The notes below the pieces were generated by a model that ran no database searches, was not told the DNA's origin, and worked only from the letters and a program-made list of their open reading frames with translations. A stretch of DNA of 64,000 nt. Origin: Pyxidicoccus parkwaysis. GTDB lineage: Bacteria; Myxococcota; Myxococcia; Myxococcales; Myxococcaceae. A program made the position numbers and the translations under genes. Location: contig NZ_CP071090.1 in the NCBI RefSeq assembly GCF_017301735.1, positions 5,508,001 through 5,572,000 of the forward strand. Reading direction: 5' to 3'. Positions 26,815-33,105 of this stretch are shown one piece after another. The first letter of the stretch is position 1, and every line of letters starts with the position of its first letter.

Positions 26815-27240
26815 ATGAAGCCAGGCAGCGGCGCGTCCCCGCTCTTCCGTACCGCAGCGGTGCTCGCCGCCCTGCTCGGACTCTCTGCCCGGGGCAGCCC
26901 CGCGCAGCCCCCGGAGGAAGAGGCCGAGCAGGCGCCGCAGCTCAGCTGCTACGACCTCGTCAAGCAGAAGGGGTTCACGGACGAGCACCTGGCCACCCAG
27001 CTCTGCCAGGGCGCTCGCTCGACCGCCCCCGCGAAATGCTACCTCCGCCTGCAGAACGAGGGCTCGCTGACCGACTCGCAGGTGCTCCAGCTCTGCCAGT
27101 ACGCCACACCCGAGGATGACCCGGCCGGCTGCTACATCCAGGCGCGGGAGAAGAGCTTCATCGAGACGTGGCGCGGCGTGCAGCTCTGCCAGCCTCCAAT
27201 TCAGGAGCTGCTCCGCTACTGCCCCCGCTACGTGTACTGA
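26815..27240 (+). CDS. Secreted small protein with three Cys...LC repeats
   Basis: 141 residues. The start at 26815 has GGAGGAGG six bases upstream. A signal peptide (FRTAAVLAALLGLSARGSPA) is followed by an acidic linker and three tandem units of about 37-38 residues: CYDLVKQKGFTDEHLATQLC, CYLRLQNEGSLTDSQVLQLC and CYIQAREKSFIETWRGVQLC, then a terminal CPRYVY. Each unit has Cys-Tyr, a central Gly/Ser turn and Leu-Cys, so one disulfide per helical hairpin is likely. This periodic design suggests a helical solenoid exposed in the periplasm or outside. The function is not known. It is convergent with the APCDD1-like gene, with three bases between. Confidence 0.72.
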   Translation: MKPGSGASPLFRTAAVLAALLGLSARGSPAQPPEEEAEQAPQLSCYDLVKQKGFTDEHLATQLCQGARSTAPAKCYLRLQNEGSLTDSQVLQLCQYATPEDDPAGCYIQAREKSFIETWRGVQLCQPPIQELLRYCPRYVY

Positions 27241-27243
27241 GCG

Positions 27244-27861
27244 CTACTTCACGCGCTGCATCGACACCTGGAGCTCGGAGGGCAGGTGCTTCGTGTCGGG
27301 GTTGCAGCCGCCGTCCGCCGGCCGGGCGCCGAAGAACAGCTCGTTGCCCACCACCTTCACGAGGTCCTGCTCCCACGGGCACTGGCTGAACGAGAACACC
27401 ACCGAACAGCCATTGGTGTCCGTCACGTCCTGCTCCTTCCCGGCCTCCCACTTCTTCATGCCGCACGTTCCGGGCGCCGCGCTGTTGAGGTACTGCGTGA
27501 AGCCCTCTGCGTAGGGCGTGAGCTTCAGCGTGGAGAAGATGAAGTGCGCCGGCCAGGCCCCCTTCGTCGCGCCTTCCTGGTCGATGCGCGCGTGGCGCAC
27601 CACGTACGGGCCGGTGAAGACGACGCGGGAGACCTTCTTCGCCTCGTCGCACGTGTCGTCCGCGTAGAAGGTGATGACGCCGCGCGAGTCCACCTTCGAG
27701 TAGGTGAAGTCGCGCTTCACATAGAACTTCTGCCCGTTGGCTCCGGGGCGGACCTCGCACTGCGTGGACTTCCATTGGCCGACGAGGCTGGGCGGCTCCG
27801 CGGCGAGCGCAGTGGTGGCGAGGCAGAGGGTGGCGAGGACGGCGGTGCGGATGGCGTTCAT
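27244..27861 (-). CDS. Secreted APCDD1-like domain protein
   Basis: 205 residues with signal peptide MNAIRTAVLATLCLATTALA. The ATG at 27861 follows AGGAGA by six bases. The mature start SLVGQWKSTQCEVRPG, then KFYVKRDFTYSK, ITFYADDTCDEA and VVFTGPYVVR follow the order seen in APCDD1 domains (a lipocalin-like beta barrel known from animal Wnt-pathway inhibitors and a few bacteria). Six cysteines outside the signal peptide suggest disulfides. The family call is from pattern memory and should be checked. It is divergent from the LysR gene, with 88 bases between the two starts, so the regulator may control it. Confidence 0.55.
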   Translation of the reverse strand: MNAIRTAVLATLCLATTALAAEPPSLVGQWKSTQCEVRPGANGQKFYVKRDFTYSKVDSRGVITFYADDTCDEAKKVSRVVFTGPYVVRHARIDQEGATKGAWPAHFIFSTLKLTPYAEGFTQYLNSAAPGTCGMKKWEAGKEQDVTDTNGCSVVFSFSQCPWEQDLVKVVGNELFFGARPADGGCNPDTKHLPSELQVSMQRVK

Positions 27862-27949
27862 GGCGTCTCCTGGGGATTGCGATGGCTTCCGGGAAGCAAG
27901 GTAGGCTCGCGCCAGGGATTGAATCGACTGAAACGCCGTCACTGCTCCG

Positions 27950-28906
27950 ATGAACGAAATTCACATCGACCTGCGAGACCTGAACCTGCTCGCCGTCCTC
28001 GACGCCGTGCTCACCGAGGGCAGCAACCGCGCCGCCGCGGCGAGGCTTGGCGTCACCCAGTCCGCAGTGAGCCATGCGCTGGCCCGGCTGCGGCAGCGGC
28101 TGGGAGACCCGCTGGTGGTGCCCACGGGCGGGCGGATGGTGCCCACGCCGCTGGCGGAGTCGCTGGCCCCGGCGCTGCGCGAGTCCCTGGAGCGGCTGGG
28201 CGGCGCGCTGCGCGGGGCCCGGGGCTTCGACCCCGCGCGCTCCACGCGGACCTTCTGGGTGTCCTCGGCGGACCTCGCGGGGATGGTGGTGCTGCCGCCG
28301 CTGGTGCGCGAGCTCACGCGCGCGGCCTCGGGCATCTCCGTGCGCATGCGGCCGCCCAATGACAGCACCCTGGTGGACCTGGAGCGCGGCGGCCTGGACG
28401 TGGCGCTCGGCATCTTCGGCGAGGTACCGGCCGCCTTCCGCGTCCAGGCCCTCTTCCGCGAGCGCTTCGTGTGCGTGGCCCGGCGCGGCCACCCGGTGAC
28501 GGGCGGGCGGCTCACCCTGGCGCGCTACCTGGAGCACGGCCACGTCAGCGTCGCTCCGTGGGGTGGCACGGGCAGCATCGTGGACGAGACACTTGCCCGG
28601 CTGGGCAAGGCGCGGCGGGTGGTGGTCGCCGTCCCGCACTTCCTGCTCGCGCCATTCGTGGTGGCTTCCACGGACCTGCTCCTCATGGCGCCGGAGCGCG
28701 TGGCGCACCTGCTGGCCCCGGCCTTCGACCTGGAGGTGATGCGCGCGCCGCTGGAGGTGGAGGGCTTCACGGTGAGCCAGCTCTGGCACGAGCGGATGCA
28801 GCAGGACTCCGGACACCAGTGGCTGCGGCGGTTGATGACGGAGGCGGCGGCGTCCAGTGCCCCGGGCCTGCGCTCGCGTGGGGGACGGGCTAGAGTTGCG
28901 GAATGA
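27950..28906 (+). CDS. LysR-family transcriptional regulator
   Basis: 318 residues. The N-terminal winged helix-turn-helix is clear (LRDLNLLAVLDAVLTEGSNR; VTQSAVSHALARLRQRLGDP), followed by the periplasmic-binding-protein-like effector domain (TFWVSSADLAGMVVLPPLVR; DVALGIFGEVPAAFRVQALF; FVCVARRGHPVT). It resembles the NodD/NahR-like branch, which has the same RLGDPL-LV transition. Its stop overlaps the next gene's ATG (ATGA), and it diverges from the APCDD1-like gene, its most likely regulatory target by convention. The effector is unknown. Confidence 0.92.
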   Translation: MNEIHIDLRDLNLLAVLDAVLTEGSNRAAAARLGVTQSAVSHALARLRQRLGDPLVVPTGGRMVPTPLAESLAPALRESLERLGGALRGARGFDPARSTRTFWVSSADLAGMVVLPPLVRELTRAASGISVRMRPPNDSTLVDLERGGLDVALGIFGEVPAAFRVQALFRERFVCVARRGHPVTGGRLTLARYLEHGHVSVAPWGGTGSIVDETLARLGKARRVVVAVPHFLLAPFVVASTDLLLMAPERVAHLLAPAFDLEVMRAPLEVEGFTVSQLWHERMQQDSGHQWLRRLMTEAAASSAPGLRSRGGRARVAE

Positions 28907-29748
28907 AGGACCTTCCCAGGGCCCGTGAGTTGGAGCTGAGCGCGGCCGAAGCACCGCCCCCTCCCCGGCAGCTGCTGGCGACGGGGAGTGAAGCGCTCGC
29001 CATGCTGGTGCGCCGCGGGTTCCAGCCCACGGTGGCGCCACTGGACCTGCCCTTCCCCGAGGACCTGGAGCCCGCGCGCATGGAGCGGCTGGTGGAGCGG
29101 CTCGGCCACTACGCGTTCCGACTCTTCCTGCGCGGCGCCATCCTCCGGCGCGGGCCGTTCCTTCCCGCCGAGGCGACGAAGTACCTGGAGGAGTCACAGG
29201 CGGCGCCGTTCGCCGAAGATTTGGTGGAACTGGGGCTCGCGACGCGGGAGGACGCGGGGCGCTACCGGCTGGTGTACCCGGCCGCGAGCTTCGGCGGCAC
29301 GCTGGAGTGGTACGTGGCGCGCGAGCTGCGCGGGCGGCTCGGCTTCGACGTGGCGGCGGGGGTGAAGTTCCACGCGCCCGAGGTGGGAGGGGATTTGGAC
29401 GTGGTGGCCGCCGCCGAGGGCCGGCTGCTGTATCTGGAGATGAAGTCCTCACCGCCCAAGCACCTCGCGCCGGACGAGGTGGGCGCGTTCTTCCGGCGCG
29501 TACGCGCGCTGCGGCCGCACCTGGCCATCTTCGTCATGGACACGGCGCTGCGGCTCTCCGACAAGGTGCTGCCGCTGCTCCAGACCGAGCTGAGCACCCA
29601 GCCGCCTCCCCCGCCCCGGCGCGTCCTGCGTGAGGTTTGGGCGCTCACTCCGCACCTGTATGTCGTCAATGCACGACAGGATTTGCTGACCAACATCGGC
29701 ATTGCCATCGCGGAGGGCTTTCGGGCCCTGGCGCCTCCGCCGCCGTGA
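28903..29748 (+). CDS. PD-(D/E)XK nuclease-like protein coupled to LysR gene
   Basis: 281 residues, translationally coupled to the LysR gene by an ATGA overlap. The N-terminal half looks like a winged-helix unit (YAFRLFLRGAILRRGPFLPA; FAEDLVELGLATREDAGRYR). The C-terminal half has a restriction-endonuclease-like core: VGGDLDVVAAAEG followed by RLLYLEMKSSPPKHL gives Asp...Glu-x-Lys in the expected order, then HLAIFVMDTALRLSD. This suggests a DNA-binding protein with a PD-(D/E)XK domain, active or not. No methylase or helicase partner is adjacent. The role is unknown. Confidence 0.6.
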   Translation: MKDLPRARELELSAAEAPPPPRQLLATGSEALAMLVRRGFQPTVAPLDLPFPEDLEPARMERLVERLGHYAFRLFLRGAILRRGPFLPAEATKYLEESQAAPFAEDLVELGLATREDAGRYRLVYPAASFGGTLEWYVARELRGRLGFDVAAGVKFHAPEVGGDLDVVAAAEGRLLYLEMKSSPPKHLAPDEVGAFFRRVRALRPHLAIFVMDTALRLSDKVLPLLQTELSTQPPPPPRRVLREVWALTPHLYVVNARQDLLTNIGIAIAEGFRALAPPPP

Positions 29749-30350
29749 GCGTGGGCTGGATTGCTCTCCATGCCCTGTCGAGCGAGCTCGTGCCCGGGAA
29801 CGCTATCGGGAATGGCTTTCGCCACGACCTGATGGGCTGTAGGCCATGCAGGTCGGAGTTTCGCCCGCCGTGGCGGCTCGGCAAGACTTCAGGGTGTATG
29901 GTCGCGGTGTGCCGCGCGGGAATAGCGCGGGCAGGCACTCCGAGTGGAAGCAGGCCGCGGTCGTTCCGCAGCAGGGGGGGCCTGTCGTGTACCTGGACGG
30001 TGCACGCGATGACTCCCGGGTCGAGGTCCGACTAGAGATTGGCCGTCAGGCCTGGTGCTCCCCGGCCATTGCTCCATTCATCCACGAGCAACTTCGGAAG
30101 GAGACCCAGCCGTGAGCCTTCGGATTGCGCAGAGCGCCAGATATGGGAATCCTCCGGCACACGGAGTGTCATTCCATTGCATTCGTTACATCGCGCGGGA
30201 CAGTCCGGGAGGACAGGACAGCGAGGCGGGCACGTCCCAGAGCCGCGAGTCGCCGGTGTCGTCTTGAAGGTGTTGGCAACGGGACCTCCTTTCCCCCGGT
30301 GCCGGTGGGGCGATAAGACCCACGTGCTTCAACTGCAACTGGAGGGCATC
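29749..30350. other. Intergenic stretch, about 600 bp, weak coding signal
   Basis: No convincing full gene. It holds one 89-codon ORF (listed separately) and, right after it, AAGGAG followed by a GTG at 30112 opening a 51-codon frame (start VSLRIAQSARYG) with no recognisable features. GC is somewhat lower than in flanking genes. It could be the remains of a lost small operon plus the promoter of the deacetylase gene. Confidence 0.5.
29846..30115 (+). CDS. Possible small ORF or gene remnant
   Basis: 89 codons with a weak ribosome site. The C-terminal half (GGPVVYLDGARDDSRVEVRL; CSPAIAPFIHEQLRKE) looks protein-like, the N-terminal part less so. It may be a truncated older gene. No family is recognised. 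Confidence 0.25.
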   Translation: MQVGVSPAVAARQDFRVYGRGVPRGNSAGRHSEWKQAAVVPQQGGPVVYLDGARDDSRVEVRLEIGRQAWCSPAIAPFIHEQLRKETQP

Positions 30351-31319
30351 ATGACCTGGAAGCACTTCAAGCACGTTCTGCCCGCGGCGGCTTCGCTCAT
30401 CGCAATTGCCATCGCGCCCATGCCTGCTCAGGCGCTGTCGAATACCGCGCAAGTCCCGGTGCTGTACTATCACTCACATCAGGCGGGCGAAGCCGGGGCG
30501 CCCTGCAGCTATGCCAACACCGCGGCCATCGCGTTGGAGCAGGACCTGCGGACCATCCATGCCGCCGGGTTCACCGTCGTCCCGCTCTATTGGATCGCGG
30601 AGTGGGCTCGCGGCCTGCGCGATGGAAGCACCTTGCCCGCCAAGGTCGTGGCCATCAGCTTCGACGATGGCGTTGACTACGACTGGTTCGACTGGGCCCA
30701 CCCCTACTGTGGCCCCTTGAAGAGCTTCAGGCGCATCCTTCAGGAGTTCAAGGCGAGCACACCGGGGCTTCCGTGGTACTCGCCCCATGCCGCCAGCTTC
30801 GTCATTGCCTCGCCTGTCGCTCGCAGGGAGATGTCCTACGCGACGGGCCTGCCCATGAGCGACGGGTGGTGGGCCGAGGCGCAGAGCTCGGGTCTCATCG
30901 AGATCTACAACCACTCCGCCGACCACGACAACAGCCACATCACGGGGAGCTTCTGGGACGGGGACCTCCAGACATGGATTCCGGTGATGGGGGCTCCGGG
31001 AATGGACAACTTCTATCGAATGACGACCGATGCCCAGGCATACACCGAGGTCGTCAGCGCTGCCGCATTCATCCGGGGCAGGACGGGCGCGTGGCCGGAC
31101 CTGTTTGCGTATCCCAACGGCCGCGGCGCGCCCGGCAGCTACATCCACACCTGGATGCTCGGAAACGCCAACCGACACGGGACGCTGGCCGCCTTCTGCG
31201 GGGATGACGCCTACGTGAGCAGGAACTCGCCTCAGTACTGCATGCCACGGTTTGGCCACCCCTCTGCCTGGCCCAACATCTGGTCGCTCCAGACCATCCT
31301 GCTCGGCTCGGGCCAGTGA
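30351..31319 (+). CDS. Secreted polysaccharide deacetylase-family protein (NodB-like)
   Basis: 322 residues. The ATG at 30351 has GGAGG five bases upstream. Signal peptide: FKHVLPAAASLIAIAIAPMP ending in AQA. NodB-type motifs follow in order: VPVLYYHSHQ, VVAISFDDGVDYDWF (Asp pair of motif 1), IEIYNHSADHDNSH (motif 2; the usual HTxxHP is changed to NHSADHDN, with His residues available for metal) and LFAYPNGRG (motif 3). It probably removes acetyl groups from extracellular polysaccharide or chitin-like polymers. The altered motif 2 leaves activity uncertain. It is the last intact gene before the accessory region. Confidence 0.8.
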   Translation: MTWKHFKHVLPAAASLIAIAIAPMPAQALSNTAQVPVLYYHSHQAGEAGAPCSYANTAAIALEQDLRTIHAAGFTVVPLYWIAEWARGLRDGSTLPAKVVAISFDDGVDYDWFDWAHPYCGPLKSFRRILQEFKASTPGLPWYSPHAASFVIASPVARREMSYATGLPMSDGWWAEAQSSGLIEIYNHSADHDNSHITGSFWDGDLQTWIPVMGAPGMDNFYRMTTDAQAYTEVVSAAAFIRGRTGAWPDLFAYPNGRGAPGSYIHTWMLGNANRHGTLAAFCGDDAYVSRNSPQYCMPRFGHPSAWPNIWSLQTILLGSGQ

Positions 31320-31469
31320 AGACGAGGCGCGTGGTGCCGCCGGGCAGCGGGCGCTTCATCCGCCAGGCGATGCGGCCGTCCTCCGCTCGCGACAATGAAC
31401 AACGCCGCGCGCGGCGTCAGCCCCGAGTCTCCGGAGCGCACCGGAAAGGCGCGCCGCTATTCTTCGGGC

Positions 31470-31578
31470 ATGAACTCGACCCATATCAGCCGCCGTGTGA
31501 CTGCCCCCCGCGCAAGCATCTATCGCGCGATCCTGGATGCCCGCGCCGTCGCGACGTGGATGGTGCCGGACGGCATGA
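31470..31578 (+). pseudogene. Truncated SRPBCC/AHSA1-family gene, cut at an IS5-family insertion
   Basis: The first 37 codons (start MNSTHISRRVTAPRASIYRA, ending WMVPDGMT) match the intact gene at 37210 in frame (MNSTRISRRVNAPRAKVYRT ... WMVPDGMT), and some bases upstream of the ATG also match. Homology stops exactly where the IS element and its CTAG target repeat begin. The rest of the gene is absent on the far side of the IS, so a deletion or rearrangement had already occurred before or with the insertion. Confidence 0.85.
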
Positions 31579-31582
31579 CTAG
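31579..31582 (+). repeat. Target-site duplication CTAG (left)
   Basis: Direct repeat partner of 32457-32460, flanking the IS ends. Confidence 0.8.
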
Positions 31583-31599
31583 AGGTGATCTCAGAATTG
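31583..31599 (+). repeat. Left terminal inverted repeat of the IS
   Basis: AGGTGATCTCAGAATTG; 13 of 17 positions match the inverted right end. Confidence 0.8.
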
Positions 31600-32366
31600 C
31601 CTCAAGAGGATGAGGATGCACCCGAGGTGGAGGAAGCCGAGGAAGTTCTCCACCTTCACCTCGTATCGAGTCACGAGGCGACGGAAGTTCTGGAGCCAGG
31701 CGAAGAGTCGCTCCACCTTCCAGCGTCGTCGGTATCGACGTAGCTCGCGCCCGTCCTGCGTCTTCGTCTTGCGCCCTCGGCGGTGCGGGGCAATCAGCTT
31801 CACTCCGCGCTCGTGCCACAGTCGCTCGTCGATCTTGTCGGCGTCATAGGCCTTGTCGCCGATGAGTCGCTCGGGAAGCTCGTCAATGAGGCTGTCGTCG
31901 AGCGTGGCTTCGAGGAGCCGGGTTTCGTGGGGAGAAGCGCTTGCCGCGCCAATGGCGAGAGGAAGACCAGCGCCGTCTGCAGCTGCCATGACCTTCGTCC
32001 CCTTTCCCCGCTTCGTCTTGCCGACGCAGGGCCCCCCTTTTTCGCCGAGGCGAAGAACGCGTCGACGAAGCCTTCCTCCAGGTCGAATCCTCCGCGCTCC
32101 TTGAGGTCCCGGGCCAGGGCACGCAGGACTGCGCGGAAGGTGCCGTCCTTCACCCAGCCCTGGAACCAGCGGTGGACCGTCTTGTAGGGCGGGTACTTCT
32201 CCCGCGGCAGCTCGCTCCATTTCGCGCCGGTCCGCAGAATCCACAGGATGCCGTCCCACAGCGCCCGAGAGGGCGTGGGCGTTCGCCCAGGCCGGTCCTC
32301 TCGCTTCAACTTCCGCGCGGGAAGCAGCGGCTCAATCAGCCTCCACTGTTCATCCGTCAGGGCCAC
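31591..32366 (-). CDS. IS5-family transposase made by programmed -1 frameshift (two overlapping frames)
   Basis: Frame A starts with GTG at 32366 (MALTDEQWRLIEPLLPARK; ILWILRTGAKWSELPREKY; VHRWFQGWVKDGTFR) and runs to 31800. Frame B, open from 32259 to 31591, carries the catalytic part (TKVMAAADGAGLPLAIGAAS; RLIGDKAYDADKIDERL; WKVERLFAWLQNFRRLVTRY). Together they give the DDE transposase with the YREK-like segment of IS5 elements. Protein similarity passes from frame A to frame B at AAAAAGGGGGG (32042-32032, minus strand), a -1 slip. Frame A also covers the Asp motif region (EEGFVDAFFASAKKG). It inserts the element into CTAR-type targets. Confidence 0.87.
32032..32042 (-). promoter_or_regulatory. 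Slippery sequence for transposase -1 frameshift
   Basis: A5G6 on the minus strand, exactly where frame A (GCG AAA AAG GGG) must move back one base to frame B (GAA AAA GGG GGG). Confidence 0.7.
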
Positions 32367-32439
32367 CGGTCCGCTTCGAACATGGCCTTCGCCTCCATGT
32401 CGATCAGCGGCCCGGCCTGCCCCCCTACGCCTGCTCGCT

Positions 32440-32456
32440 CAATTTCGAGACCAGCT
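32440..32456 (-). repeat. Right terminal inverted repeat of the IS
   Basis: Minus-strand reading AGCTGGTCTCGAAATTG pairs with the left end. Confidence 0.8.
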
Positions 32457-32460
32457 CTAG
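32457..32460 (+). repeat. Target-site duplication CTAG (right)
   Basis: Direct repeat partner of 31579-31582. Confidence 0.8.
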
Positions 32461-32970
32461 TCTGCACCCTGGATGCCATTCATACGACTCCGTGATGCCG
32501 CGCGGTTGTACGCAACCCCAGGCATCGGGTGCACCAGACTGGCGCACCGGATTGGCGCAATCGCACCATCCTGGAGCCCTACGCGCTCGCGCAGTCTCGC
32601 AACCGCTTCTCCAGGAACCGCCGTTCCGTCTCATTCCTCGCCAACCCGAGCGCCGCCCGGAAGTGCTTCCGCGCCGCGTCACGCTTCCCACATCGCAATT
32701 CCATCTCCCCAGTGCCGCAGGAAGGAATGGGTAGCTGTCCAACCGCTCACGGTCCTCAATCGCATGGAGCGCTTCGAGCCCCCGCTCCGCCCCATCCCGC
32801 TCGCCAATCGCAATGGCCCGGTTGAGCGCCACCACCGGCGAAAGTGCCACTTTCATCAACCGGTCATACAGCGACACGATAGCCCCCCAGTCCGTCTCCT
32901 CCAGGCTCCGCGCGCTCGCGTGGACCACGGCAATCGCCGCTTCCAGGTGGTACGGAGTAATCTTCTCCCC
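32461..32970 (-). repeat. Duplicated segment, copy 1 (copy 2 at 38879-39388)
   Basis: About 510 bp with very high identity by eye to the 3' end and downstream flank of the intact ECF sigma gene, including non-coding sequence starting TCTGCACCCTGGATGCCA. It shows that the sigma remnant here arose by duplication or recombination of the 38.9-39.4 kb locus, or of a closely related copy. Confidence 0.85.
32580..32970 (-). pseudogene. ECF sigma factor (ECF42-type) C-terminal remnant with frameshift
   Basis: Matches the C-terminal extension of the intact sigma gene (ITPYHLEAAIAVVHASARSL; SPVVALNRAIAIGERDGAER; RERLDSYPFLPAAL). After PAAL the match continues only in another frame because one base is missing (CCCCAGTG here, CCCCGAGTG in the intact copy, near 32710). 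The sigma domains 2 and 4 are absent; upstream of 32970 the sequence is unrelated. Clearly non-functional. Confidence 0.88.
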
Positions 32971-33105
32971 GCTCAACAGGATGATGTACCCGATGGCCAC
33001 GACGTGGGTGTTGAGACTGCACTGGTCGCCCGTGAAGTCATTCTTCTCAATGTTTCCGCGTGCCGGTCGAAGACCGTGCGCGAGCCGGCGTAGAAGACCA
33101 ACGAC

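Larger units (their letters stand above)
31583..32456 (-). mobile_element. IS5-family insertion sequence, 874 bp, complete ends
   Basis: Terminal imperfect inverted repeats (AGGTGATCTCAGAATTG at the left; the right end, read on the minus strand, is AGCTGGTCTCGAAATTG) are flanked on both sides by CTAG (31579-31582 and 32457-32460). That matches the CTAR-type 4-bp target duplication of IS5-family elements. A single transposase is encoded on the minus strand in two frames. Length and architecture fit the IS427-like branch. With both ends, target repeats and reading frames whole, it is probably recent and possibly still mobile. Confidence 0.88.

Noticed and set aside
30112..30267. GTG with AAGGAG upstream opening a 51-codon frame
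   Set aside because: No recognisable features and ends without context; kept only as a remark under the intergenic stretch.
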